Positions 1-6,575 of a DNA stretch of 9,120 nucleotides are shown one piece after another. The position numbers and the translations under genes were made by a program. The stretch covers positions 1-9,120 of the forward strand of contig JAEEKU010000151.1 of assembly GCA_016282555.1 (NCBI GenBank), read 5' to 3'. The stretch comes from Methanomassiliicoccaceae archaeon (GTDB taxonomy: Archaea; Thermoplasmatota; Thermoplasmata; Methanomassiliicoccales; Methanomethylophilaceae). Below the pieces are notes generated by a model. That model ran no database searches and was not told the origin of the DNA. It was given only the letters and a program-made list of their open reading frames with translations. How positions within the stretch are numbered: the stretch's first letter is position 1; every line of letters begins with the position of its first letter.

Positions 1-113
1 AACAGCTGGACACCAGGGCCACCAACATTCTCCAGACCCTCAGAAAGGAGGGAAAGATCGTAAAAATCTCCGGAAACACGAAATCCGCGGTTTACGGCCT
101 TAAGAGCGACTGA
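1..113 (+). CDS. C-terminal fragment of a winged-helix protein (5' end outside window)
   Basis: The frame is open from the window edge (first full codon at base 3) to a TGA at 111-113 and encodes 36 residues. The fragment has the pattern of a recognition helix followed by a beta-hairpin wing: a helix around RATNILQTLRKEGKI, then VKISGNTKSAVYGL, after which the protein ends. This is the usual ending of a winged helix-turn-helix DNA-binding domain, and a short basic tail with no further domain fits a domain at the C-terminus. The N-terminal part, and therefore the protein's identity (regulator, ATPase with wHTH tail, or other), lies outside the window. The next gene starts about 50 nt downstream on the same strand behind its own TATA-like box, so co-transcription is possible but not required. 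Confidence 0.55.
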   Translation, partial: QLDTRATNILQTLRKEGKIVKISGNTKSAVYGLKSD

Positions 114-136
114 TTTCCGGGCGGATTCGCAACCCG

Positions 137-142
137 TTTATA
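137..142 (+). promoter_or_regulatory. TATA-like box for the membrane protein gene
   Basis: TTTATA is centred about 25 nt upstream of the ATG at 165, the spacing expected for an archaeal TATA box driving a leaderless transcript. No Shine-Dalgarno motif precedes the ATG. This supports the 165 start over the ATG at 155, which is in a different frame and gives only a 103-residue product of unlikely composition. Confidence 0.45.
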
Positions 143-164
143 GCGAGAATACCGATGAGACGAT

Positions 165-995
165 ATGGACCGCATTTCCCGGTTATATGCTGCCGCTGCA
201 GCCGCCGTCACGGCAGCCGCCGTCGCATTCTGCTGGCTGGCCGGCGGCCTGGAGATCTACTCCGCGATTGTTCTTGTGTGCCTGTGCCCTCTGGTGATCT
301 ATTCCATTATGATGTGGCTCCACGGAACCGGATACAAAAGCATAAACGGACTCGACTGGCGCTCGATGACCGAGCAGAATGCGAAAGAGGTCGCGTCCAA
401 GTTCGGATTCTGGATGCTTGTCAGCATGGCGATCCTGCTTTACTCGGTATCGGTTCTCATGCATAATCTCGCGCTCGGGCTCATTCTGATGGGCATCGGC
501 ATCGCCGTCATCTTTATCCCTCTCGCCTCCGGATTCAAAAAAGGAAAACCTGTTCCGTCCGGCACGCCTTCGAAAAAAGCGGCGATAGCTGTACTGGCGG
601 CCGCGATAGCCATAGTTCCGCCCGTGTATATTCTCAGCCTCGGGGATTCCGCTTCCGTGGACATAACATTCGGCGACGACGGCTTTTCGGTCAGAGCGCC
701 CATGTTCGACCACACGTTCGAATATGACGAAATAGACGGATGCAGCTATTACGAAGATTTCGACAAGGGAGTCCGCAAGATGGGCTACGGAACCTCGGAG
801 ATATGCAGCGGGCATTTCAAGAACGATCTTTTCGGAGATTATGAGCTCGCTTCTTACACCAAAGTCAGGCCGTGCATAGCGATTTCCGTCGGCGGAGAGA
901 TGTACGCGTTCAATCAGGATTCCGCCGGTTCGACGCTCGATGCGTTCAATATTCTGAAGCAGAAGCTTCCTGCGGACGCAATCGTAGACGTCTGA
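165..995 (+). CDS. DUF3784-like membrane protein with C-terminal PH-like domain
   Basis: The protein has 276 residues. Five hydrophobic segments are visible, at about 7-26, 33-52, 82-99, 101-120 and 139-158. The short loop with NGLDWRSMTEQNAKE (61-75) sits between segments 2 and 3, as in DUF3784 proteins. After the last segment, residues 163-266 form a soluble beta-rich domain with an FEYDEIDGCSYYEDFDKG core, a YGTSEICSGHF strand and a final AFNQD...AFNILKQKL helix. This resembles the bacterial PH-like domains attached to small membrane proteins in anaerobic Firmicutes and gut methanogens. No enzymatic motif is visible; the function is unknown, perhaps sensing or scaffolding at the membrane. 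The gene seems monocistronic and converges with the HPS-RraA gene. The family assignment comes from recalled sequence patterns, so the gene is certain and the domain names are moderately so. Confidence 0.8.
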   Translation: MDRISRLYAAAAAAVTAAAVAFCWLAGGLEIYSAIVLVCLCPLVIYSIMMWLHGTGYKSINGLDWRSMTEQNAKEVASKFGFWMLVSMAILLYSVSVLMHNLALGLILMGIGIAVIFIPLASGFKKGKPVPSGTPSKKAAIAVLAAAIAIVPPVYILSLGDSASVDITFGDDGFSVRAPMFDHTFEYDEIDGCSYYEDFDKGVRKMGYGTSEICSGHFKNDLFGDYELASYTKVRPCIAISVGGEMYAFNQDSAGSTLDAFNILKQKLPADAIVDV

Positions 996-1025
996 ACCGG
1001 AGCCGGAATGCCTGAAAAAGATTGA

Positions 1026-1038
1026 TAGAACTATAGTC
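1026..1038. repeat. 13-bp repeat, copy 1 (TAGAACTATAGTC)
   Basis: This 13-mer is identical to bases 4065-4077, and its first 11 bases also occur at 3449-3459 inside deoA. It contains the 8-bp palindrome ACTATAGT. Copy 1 lies in the convergent gap between the membrane protein and HPS-RraA genes. One pair of 13-mers is about what chance allows in 9 kb, so significance rests on the AT-rich triplicate occurrence of the 11-mer and on two copies being intergenic. Function unknown. Confidence 0.35.
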
Positions 1039-1044
1039 TGTCTG

Positions 1045-1065
1045 AAAACCGGGATAAGATCCCGG
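1045..1065 (-). terminator. Hairpin + T4 terminator for the HPS-RraA gene
   Basis: CCGGGAT (1049-1055) and ATCCCGG (1059-1065) form a perfect 7-bp GC-rich stem with a 3-nt loop, starting 3 nt past the TGA of the minus-strand gene. Read on the minus strand the stem is followed at once by TTTT (1048-1045). On the plus strand there is no T-tract after it, so it should act mainly on the leftward transcript. Archaeal termination depends chiefly on the T-tract, which is short here. Confidence 0.55.
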
Positions 1066-1068
1066 CGA

Positions 1069-2361
1069 TCAGTTTACAGGCTCCCATTTGGCCAGTTCGT
1101 TGACTTTGGAGAGAGTCGAGCCTCTGCGTATCTCCTCTCTGGTCCTGTTTTCCCTCTCGTGAACGTCCAGCGCGCGGTTGGCCGCCTCGACTGCGAATTC
1201 CTTCGGAACCACAATGACGCCGGATTCGTCCCCGATGATCCAGTCTCCGGTACGCACCTTCTGGCCGCCGACAGTGACTTCGATACCTATGCCTCCGTAG
1301 CCTTTGGGCTCTCCCGCGCACGGCGCTACCGTGCGTGAAAAAGCGGGGAATTCCAGATCGCGGATGTCGTCGATATCCCTGATAGCCCCGTCAATAACGA
1401 TTCCGGCCGCTCCCATAACCATTGCCGAGCATGTAGCCAGCTCTCCCCATACCGCGACGGGCGCTCCGCCGACGTCCACGACCAGAACGTCGCCTTTTTT
1501 CACCCGGTCTATGGCTTCCACCGGTTTCGCCCAGTCTCCGTTGCTGGTCTGGACCGTCAGCGCCCTTCCGACCATCTTCTGCCTGTGGCGCAGAGACTGC
1601 GGAAGAATTCCGATCATAACTCCCTGCTTATGGAACGCGTCGGATATGTTGCACGTGGAAACTCTGGAAAACGCTTCGAAGAGATTCTCTTCGCTGTATT
1701 TTTTTGCAAGGTCGGTATTAATTCTGGCCCCTGCGATCGATTTTTTGATGTCTTCGGCGGCGCCCCTGATATTTCCGGTTTTAATGATCGCCCCGCCGAC
1801 GATGATGTCCGTCGCTCCCGCTTCAGCGTAAAGACCGGCGTTCTCGGCCGTTATCCCGCCGGCGACCGCTACCGGAACAGATACCGAGTTTACGATCTTT
1901 TTGAGAATGTCTATGGGCGGCTCTTCTCCCTTCATCTGGGTGTCGATCCCCATATGCAGGCAGACGTACGCTGCTCCGAGTTTTTCGACCTCGGCGGCGC
2001 GCTTAACCTTATCCGGAACGTTGATCATATCGACCATTATTTCCGCGCCGTATTTTCTGCCGGCTTTGACGGCTTCATCGATGGTGGAATCGTCGGCCAG
2101 ACCGAGAACCGTCACGATGTCGGCTCCGGCTTTGGCCATTATCTCTACTTCAAAAGCGCCGACGTCCATGGTTTTCGTATCGGCGATCAGTTTTCTGCCG
2201 GGAAATTCCCTGCGGAGCGTGCGTACCGCCTCCGCGCCTTCGCTTTTAATCAGAGGCGTCCCGACTTCTATCCAATCTGCGCCGCCGTCTACGGCCTCGT
2301 GAGCGATAGCGACGGCCCGTCCGAGCTGCATAAGATCCAGCGCTAACTGCAATACCGGCAT
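1069..2361 (-). CDS. hps: Bifunctional 3-hexulose-6-phosphate synthase / RraA-like protein
   Basis: The protein has 430 residues in two domains. Residues 1-210 are an OMP-decarboxylase-superfamily TIM barrel of the 3-hexulose-6-phosphate synthase type: LALDL near the start, IEVGTPLI (31-38), the catalytic DxKxxD as D61-K63-D66, AVAGGI (165-170) and the phosphate-binding VGGAI (188-192). Residues 225-415 are an RraA-like fold with WGELA (305-309), DGAIRD (324-329) and GDWIIGDESGVIVVP (372-386), which keeps the Arg-Asp pair of RraA-type class II aldolases. HPS condenses ribulose 5-phosphate with formaldehyde; methanogens use it in reverse, with a hexuloisomerase, to make pentose phosphate. The same fusion is known in other methanogens (annotated as HPS/ribonuclease regulator), but the RraA half has no proven role there. 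The open frame runs up to 2496, but its first 45 codons are basic, lack homology-like character and overlap deoA; the ATG at 2361 starts exactly at the barrel and has a TATA-like box 25 nt upstream. Confidence 0.9.
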   Translation of the reverse strand: MPVLQLALDLMQLGRAVAIAHEAVDGGADWIEVGTPLIKSEGAEAVRTLRREFPGRKLIADTKTMDVGAFEVEIMAKAGADIVTVLGLADDSTIDEAVKAGRKYGAEIMVDMINVPDKVKRAAEVEKLGAAYVCLHMGIDTQMKGEEPPIDILKKIVNSVSVPVAVAGGITAENAGLYAEAGATDIIVGGAIIKTGNIRGAAEDIKKSIAGARINTDLAKKYSEENLFEAFSRVSTCNISDAFHKQGVMIGILPQSLRHRQKMVGRALTVQTSNGDWAKPVEAIDRVKKGDVLVVDVGGAPVAVWGELATCSAMVMGAAGIVIDGAIRDIDDIRDLEFPAFSRTVAPCAGEPKGYGGIGIEVTVGGQKVRTGDWIIGDESGVIVVPKEFAVEAANRALDVHERENRTREEIRRGSTLSKVNELAKWEPVN

Positions 2362-2381
2362 ATCCGGCCGATCGTAATCTC

Positions 2382-2390
2382 GCTTATTTC
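2382..2390 (-). promoter_or_regulatory. TATA-like box for the HPS-RraA gene
   Basis: On the minus strand GAAATAAGC is centred about 25 nt upstream of the ATG at 2361, consistent with a leaderless archaeal promoter. It supports the 2361 start over the longer open frame. Confidence 0.4.
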
Positions 2391-2393
2391 TGT

Positions 2394-2413
2394 TTTCGCG
2401 AAGCCTTGCGAAA
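2394..2413. promoter_or_regulatory. Inverted/direct repeat in the hps-deoA divergent region (possible operator)
   Basis: TTTCGC (2394-2399) and GCGAAA (2408-2413) are inverted repeats separated by 8 nt. The left arm overlaps the 8-bp palindrome TTCGCGAA (2395-2402). As a direct repeat, GCGAA occurs at 2398 and 2408, exactly 10 bp or one helical turn apart. The element lies just upstream of the hps TATA-like box and about 35 bp from that of deoA, where one regulator could act on both genes. The arms are short, so it may be chance. Confidence 0.3.
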
Positions 2414-2446
2414 CGACACCGCAGAATAGGGCCGGAGTTCAAAGAG

Positions 2447-2456
2447 AAAAGATAAA
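2447..2456 (+). promoter_or_regulatory. TATA-like box for deoA
   Basis: AAAAGATAAA is the only AT-rich stretch at the proper distance, centred about 29 nt upstream of the deoA ATG at 2481. No Shine-Dalgarno motif is present near the ATG, so a leaderless or very short leader transcript is likely. Confidence 0.4.
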
Positions 2457-2480
2457 CGGGAACGGCGCCATAACGGACCG

Positions 2481-4046
2481 ATGAAACTGAAAGCATTGCA
2501 CTCCGGCATCATCGTCTCGGAGCCGGTAGTCGTGATGAACGGAAACGACTGTCTGAAACTCGGAGTGGGCCTTACCGACCGCGTCCGCATAACCGGAAAG
2601 ACGGCTGCGGTGGCGGCGGTCGTGATATCGGATTACGTATCCGAGGGAACGGCGATAGTTCCCGGAACCCTCCTTCTGAAATGCGGTTCGGAAACCGGGG
2701 ATGAGCTCGACGTAGCGTACTCCGAACCTCCCGAATCCATCAGATCCATCAGGAAAAAGATAAACGGGGGAAAACTCGAAAAAGAGGAGTTCGATTCTAT
2801 AATCTCCGATATAATGGCGGGAAATCTGTCGGAAAAAGAGATTATTGCTTTGGTTTCATCGTTCAGCATCAACAATTCCGAACTCGGGGAGATCGCCTAT
2901 CTGACGCGCTCCATGGCCGAAACCGGGGCCGTTCTGGATCTGGGGGTGAGGCCGGTTTTCGACTTCCACAGTCTGGGAGGAGTCCCGGGGAACAAGATTA
3001 CCCCTATAGTGGTATCCATAGTGGCATCGGAGGGTCTGGTGATTCCGAAGCTCTCGTCCAGGGCGGTGAGCAGCGCGTGCGGGACTTCGGACTATGTCGA
3101 TACTTTCTGCGACGTGGAGCTGAGCTCCGAATCTTTGCTGAAAGCCGTGCGCAACACCGGGGGAGTGTTCGCGTGCGGGAATCAGGACTATGCGCCGGTC
3201 GGCGAGAAAATCATCAAAGCCGAGCGTCCCATGGGCATAGATCCCCGCCCGACGATGATGGCTTCCATCATGAGCAAGAAAGTGGCTCTGGGAACCACCC
3301 ACCTGCTCGTAGACATCCCTTACGGAAAGGGAACCAAGATCCCCGACATGGAATCCGCCAAGGACTTCTCGGACAACCTCATAGATCTCGGGACCATACT
3401 GGGAATACACGTGGAATGCGCCGTATCCAGAGCCGATCAGCCCATAGGTAGAACTATAGGGCCGGTGCTGGAGGCGAGGGAGTGCATAGAGGCTCTGGAG
3501 AACCGCGGCGGGGATTTCTCGGTTATAGACAAAGCGTGCGGCATGGCCGGGATCATACTGGAGATGGCCGGAGAACGGGACGGGAAAGCGCGCGCTACCG
3601 AGATTTTCAGATCCGGGCGCGCCCACGAAAAGTTTCTGGAGATCGTGGAGGCGCAAGGAGGGAATCCTCGTCTGTCCTCGTCCGATTTAGTTCCCGGCTC
3701 CGTGACGAAGGACGTCCACGCGAAGAGATCCGGACTGGTCCAGATGATCGACAACCCCAGCATGGTGGCTATCGCGAAGGGAGCCGGCGCCCCCGGAGAT
3801 ACCGGAGCCGGAGTGATGCTTCTCCACAAGACCGGGGACAGAGTAAACAAGGGAGACGTTCTCTTCAGGATTTACGCGGAGAACCAGGGAAAACTGGAGC
3901 GCGCCATCGACTCCGCCAGATCCAGGCGCCCCATGTACGTTTCCGAGGATCCGGTCGAACCGGTGCCGGAGAGCATGATCGTCAGGAGGATCCCGTCGAA
4001 GGAGATGCTCGATCTCATCAGATTCAGATCGTCCGGGAAGGAGTAA
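2481..4046 (+). CDS. deoA: AMP phosphorylase (archaeal thymidine phosphorylase-like)
   Basis: The 521-residue protein is near the roughly 500 residues usual for archaeal AMP phosphorylase, which converts AMP and phosphate into adenine and ribose 1,5-bisphosphate in the cytosol. The domains are an N-terminal archaeal extension (1-85), a helical/alpha-beta nucleoside phosphorylase core and a C-terminal pyrimidine-phosphorylase-type domain (about 415-500). Key motifs are FHSLGGVPGNK (162-172, phosphate/sugar-phosphate loop), SSRAVSSACGTSDYVD (192-207, the archaeal version of the family signature) and VDIPYGKGTKI (277-287), followed by the QMIDNPSMVAIAKGAG...GDTGAGV segment. These separate it from bacterial thymidine phosphorylase. 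In the archaeal AMP pathway the product goes to ribose-1,5-bisphosphate isomerase and type III RuBisCO; neither is in the window. The gene is divergent from the HPS-RraA gene with a 119-bp shared upstream region. No T-tract terminator is obvious, and the next gene starts 43 nt downstream behind its own TATA-like box. Confidence 0.92.
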   Translation: MKLKALHSGIIVSEPVVVMNGNDCLKLGVGLTDRVRITGKTAAVAAVVISDYVSEGTAIVPGTLLLKCGSETGDELDVAYSEPPESIRSIRKKINGGKLEKEEFDSIISDIMAGNLSEKEIIALVSSFSINNSELGEIAYLTRSMAETGAVLDLGVRPVFDFHSLGGVPGNKITPIVVSIVASEGLVIPKLSSRAVSSACGTSDYVDTFCDVELSSESLLKAVRNTGGVFACGNQDYAPVGEKIIKAERPMGIDPRPTMMASIMSKKVALGTTHLLVDIPYGKGTKIPDMESAKDFSDNLIDLGTILGIHVECAVSRADQPIGRTIGPVLEARECIEALENRGGDFSVIDKACGMAGIILEMAGERDGKARATEIFRSGRAHEKFLEIVEAQGGNPRLSSSDLVPGSVTKDVHAKRSGLVQMIDNPSMVAIAKGAGAPGDTGAGVMLLHKTGDRVNKGDVLFRIYAENQGKLERAIDSARSRRPMYVSEDPVEPVPESMIVRRIPSKEMLDLIRFRSSGKE

Positions 4047-4050
4047 ACAA

Positions 4051-4059
4051 TTTATTTAT
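4051..4059 (+). promoter_or_regulatory. TATA-like box for the transposase-derived gene
   Basis: TTTATTTAT lies directly after the deoA stop codon, centred about 35 nt upstream of the ATG at 4090. This would place the transcript start near 4080, with a leader of about 10 nt. It suggests that the transposase-derived gene is expressed independently of deoA. The T-rich stretch might instead help terminate deoA transcripts. Confidence 0.4.
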
Positions 4060-4064
4060 CTGCG

Positions 4065-4077
4065 TAGAACTATAGTC
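4065..4077. repeat. 13-bp repeat, copy 2 (TAGAACTATAGTC)
   Basis: This is an exact copy of 1026-1038, placed between the TATA-like box and the start codon of the transposase-derived gene, where a protein bound to the ACTATAGT palindrome could block transcription. No inverted copy is found downstream of the gene, so it is not a terminal inverted repeat of an insertion element. Confidence 0.35.
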
Positions 4078-4089
4078 ATTCCGATCCCC

Positions 4090-5430
4090 ATGCCGTTCAT
4101 CAAGATACAGAAACTCGTCAGAAACGAAGACGGATCGGTCAGATCCGGAAGCGCCGCCATTATGGACACCGTTTACGATAAGGACGGCAAATATCATTCC
4201 AGACAGGTCGTGAGGGAAAGACTCGGCAAAATAATATCGCTGGACGATTCGAAGAGAAAAGGGGTGTTCATGTCCCCGACCCGCGGCATGATAGCTTACG
4301 ACGCCGACAAAGACGAGTTCTCCCCGGCGGGTACGGAGCCTCAGCCTGCTTCCTCCGGATCGCACCAGATGATATTCGGAGAGGGATACCTCATGCTGGA
4401 GATCCTCAGGAAATACGGAACACTGAAGCTCCTGAGGGACGCGTTCCCGGACGAAAGGGCGTATCTGAAAGTGATGAACTACATATTCTCCATGGATCTG
4501 GATCCGGAGACCGCGGCAGAGAGATCCTTCGTCCCGCTGATCTTCCCGGATTCCGGTTTCGACGTCTCCGCTCTCGGAACCCATGCCGCCAAAAGCAGCT
4601 TCTTCTCCGCCGCCGCTCCGGAGGGGGAAAGCGGATTCAGCGTTTATTCCGACGTTTACGCGTACAAAGGCCCGCATATCATGCTCAGGTTCTCCTCCGC
4701 CGGCGACAGCTGCCCCGTGTGGTGCGACGCGGTCACCGATCCCGGAGCGCCGGACATCAACAAAGACACAGAAGGAATATCGTTCCTCTCGCAGGACTAT
4801 TTCACGGAATCCCTGCTGTCCAGATACGGCCAGGGCTCGAAATTCGCCTTCGCGGCGAGGATGCCGGCCAAGAAGGGGCTTCCCTTCAAGGACCTGTGCC
4901 AGAAAGCGCTGAAGCACGCCGGGGAAAAGGAATACATTTTCCAGACGGAATACGGGAAATACTTCGGAATCAGAAAGAAGACGGAGATATTCGGACAGAA
5001 GGTTTACGCTTACATTTATTCGGCTGCAGGCAGCTTCGAAATGCCCTCGGCGGGATTTTTCATACTGGTATCCAACAAATCCCTGAACGTCAAAGATCTT
5101 CTGTGCAGTTACATCAGCCTGACGGAGACGGAATCGGCGCTTAGATGCGACGGATCTTACGCCCAGAACTCGGAGGAACTCTGCGGAAGAACGATAATGG
5201 AGATCGCTTCGTCGATCGCCGATGAAACTTTCGGCTGCGTCGGGCTTTCCGATCTTGATCCTGATAACGTCTACTGCCTGGCGCAGTCGGTGACGTGCCG
5301 CAGAGAGGGGAACGATCTTGTAATAGGGGAATGCGGCCCCCTCGCCAAGAAGATTTTCGATCAGCTGGAGATCGTACTCCCGGAGAGACTGGACATCGAA
5401 GAGTACAGAAAATCGGTGATGAACCCGTAA
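4090..5430 (+). CDS. IS1634-like transposase-derived protein, catalytic site degenerate
   Basis: The 446 residues are collinear with IS1634-type DDE transposases common in methanogens. The N-terminal module matches (IQKLVRNEDGSVRSGSAAIMD, 6-26; YHSRQVVRERLGKI, 35-48; GVFMSPTRGMIAYDAD, 58-73), as do CPVWCDAV...PGAPDIN (208-224), FAARMPAKKGLPFKDL (254-269), YFGIRKKTEIFGQKVYAYIY (291-310), GFFILVSN (322-329) and the QSVTCRREGND tail (399-409). Family members usually have about 530-600 residues; this one is short because blocks seem missing before FLSQDYF and between AYIYS and GFFILVSN. In my alignment the second catalytic Asp (the D of a DRGF/DAGY-like motif) falls on S234 of SFLSQDYF. In the Y-(2)-R-(3)-E-(6)-K signature Y341 and E348 remain, but R and K are replaced by L344 and G355. 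The first Asp may be D188. The frame has no stop, has ordinary codon use and a promoter-like box, and no terminal inverted repeats are seen. Either recent decay or a domesticated DNA-binding protein; activity as a transposase is unlikely. Confidence 0.75.
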   Translation: MPFIKIQKLVRNEDGSVRSGSAAIMDTVYDKDGKYHSRQVVRERLGKIISLDDSKRKGVFMSPTRGMIAYDADKDEFSPAGTEPQPASSGSHQMIFGEGYLMLEILRKYGTLKLLRDAFPDERAYLKVMNYIFSMDLDPETAAERSFVPLIFPDSGFDVSALGTHAAKSSFFSAAAPEGESGFSVYSDVYAYKGPHIMLRFSSAGDSCPVWCDAVTDPGAPDINKDTEGISFLSQDYFTESLLSRYGQGSKFAFAARMPAKKGLPFKDLCQKALKHAGEKEYIFQTEYGKYFGIRKKTEIFGQKVYAYIYSAAGSFEMPSAGFFILVSNKSLNVKDLLCSYISLTETESALRCDGSYAQNSEELCGRTIMEIASSIADETFGCVGLSDLDPDNVYCLAQSVTCRREGNDLVIGECGPLAKKIFDQLEIVLPERLDIEEYRKSVMNP

Positions 5431-5534
5431 ATTACCACTCAGCTCGCCCGTCTATCATCAGAATTCAGCTCTGAACAACGATCATCATCGTGGCAGCGCC
5501 CGTATGCCTGCCGAGGTGATAACCGTTTCCTTCC

Positions 5535-5559
5535 GGATCAGGATCCGCGCTCCTGATCC
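5535..5559. repeat. 9-bp perfect inverted repeat over the priL stop codon
   Basis: GGATCAGGA (5535-5543) and TCCTGATCC (5551-5559) are perfect complements separated by 7 nt. The element covers the last codons and the TGA (5538-5540) of priL. It could fold into an RNA hairpin at the 3' end of the rSAM-priL transcript, perhaps protecting the 3' end or helping termination, but no T-tract follows on either strand. Confidence 0.4.
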
Positions 5560-6575
5560 CTCTTCTTATGATTCGCTTTTAATCTGTAATAATTCAGAGG
5601 ATGGTTCACTTTCCCGCACAGTTCGTCCGGTTCGTAGCAGAGCCCGTTGGTCTTCATGGTTTTGCATTCCGGGGGGTTATACGGATCGTTTCCGTTGAGC
5701 TCGCCGGTGATGTGCTTGATCTGGTACTCGGATTTGGATTCGTCGAAATCGGGAGACTGAGCGAATATACGGATGATCCCGTCGTAATCCAGGCCCATAG
5801 AGCGCATGAAAGTCACGAGAGCGAATCTGCCGCTGTGGGGAAGGTTGAGCCCCTTCATCGACATATCCAGCAAATGGGTGATGCACGGCGGAAGATACTC
5901 GTCCTTCATCCCCTCCCCGCCGGCGGGGCTCATCCTCGCCTTGGCTTCGTTCAAAGCCGCCTCCAACGGCGCCGCGTCCTTCTTGAGAACGGGAAGATAC
6001 TCGTCCGGAGGCATCAGAGGAAGCTCGGATTCGATCTTGTCCTGGAAGGCATTCTGCATCAGGCGGCTGAATTTATCCTTCGAAATATAGACGGTTCCGC
6101 TGCGGACGTCGCAGTTTATCAGCTTCCAGTCGATGCTCTTCAGCCTTCCGGAAAGCGTCAGGTAGTCCGGGAAGCTCATCTTCATGATCCCGCTCTCGTC
6201 CGTAGATGCTTTGAAACCCAGCTCTCCGGAGATGTCCGCTACGATCCTCTGGCTCTCCCCCTGCAGAAGACGGTTCATCCGGACCGCTTCGCCCAGGGCG
6301 TATCTCTTCGTGAGAAACCTGTCCCCGATGACGGAGACCAGCATTCTCGCGTAAGGGTACGACATAACCTCCATTAAGCAGTCGTAGTCCCTCATCAGTG
6401 GGCGGTAGGTCACCTCTCCAGCTCCCAGAGCGTCGGTGACACGCTCTCTCCCGCGGATTCTGGCCGGAAGGAAGGAATCGGAAAGAAAAAGAGAATCGAG
6501 ATCCGCCGAATTTCCCTGCGCGAACTCCAGAGATCCCCTCAGAAAGGGAAATTTGGCAGACATCCTCGGATCCAT
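5538..6575 (-). CDS. priL: DNA primase large subunit PriL
   Basis: The 345-residue protein has the usual length and order of archaeal PriL, the non-catalytic primase subunit that pairs with PriS to start RNA primers and holds a 4Fe-4S cluster in its C-terminal domain. The N-terminal helical domain opens with KFPFLRGSLEFAQ (8-20). The C-terminal domain has PPCITHLLDM (229-238), LPHSGRFALVTFMRSMG (245-261), the pattern SEYQIKHITG (282-291), CKTMKTNGLC (304-313), C320 and NHPLNYYR (324-331). All four cluster ligands are present: C231, C304, C313 and C320. The ATG at 6575 follows an out-of-frame radical SAM gene; M5 (6563) is an alternative start, and both lack a Shine-Dalgarno site. In this frame a TAA sits at 6582-6584, 6 nt before the ATG, which suggests translation coupled to the upstream gene if that gene once ended there. 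priS is not in the window. Confidence 0.93.
   Translation of the reverse strand: MDPRMSAKFPFLRGSLEFAQGNSADLDSLFLSDSFLPARIRGRERVTDALGAGEVTYRPLMRDYDCLMEVMSYPYARMLVSVIGDRFLTKRYALGEAVRMNRLLQGESQRIVADISGELGFKASTDESGIMKMSFPDYLTLSGRLKSIDWKLINCDVRSGTVYISKDKFSRLMQNAFQDKIESELPLMPPDEYLPVLKKDAAPLEAALNEAKARMSPAGGEGMKDEYLPPCITHLLDMSMKGLNLPHSGRFALVTFMRSMGLDYDGIIRIFAQSPDFDESKSEYQIKHITGELNGNDPYNPPECKTMKTNGLCYEPDELCGKVNHPLNYYRLKANHKKRDQERGS

Noticed and set aside
2362..2496. N-terminal extension of the HPS-RraA frame up to an ATG at 2496
   Set aside because: The extra 45 residues are basic and unlike the family, overlap the deoA start, and would include the gene's own TATA-like box; the ATG at 2361 begins exactly at the barrel.
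2856..3656. Long antisense frame opposite deoA (266 codons), and similar long frames opposite or within other genes
   Set aside because: They follow from GC-rich codon use in the real genes, have no recognisable motifs, and lie opposite strongly conserved coding sequence.
1026..4077. The two 13-bp repeats as target-site duplications or ends of a mobile unit carrying hps-rraA and deoA
   Set aside because: The enclosed genes are housekeeping genes, there is no recombinase inside the interval, and the copies do not border coherent element ends.
5431..5537. A structured RNA in the convergent gap after the transposase-derived gene
   Set aside because: Only 5-bp inverted repeats are present (for example TTCAG/CTGAA near 5464), which are expected by chance.
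4040..5540. Terminal inverted repeats of a complete insertion sequence around the transposase-like gene
   Set aside because: I compared the flanks by eye and found no matching inverted pair or target-site duplication.
6073..6575. Genuine C-terminal domain of the radical SAM protein overlapping priL
   Set aside because: The tail is Arg/Gly/Ser-rich, typical of an out-of-frame reading of a coding gene, while the priL frame carries all the conserved primase motifs.
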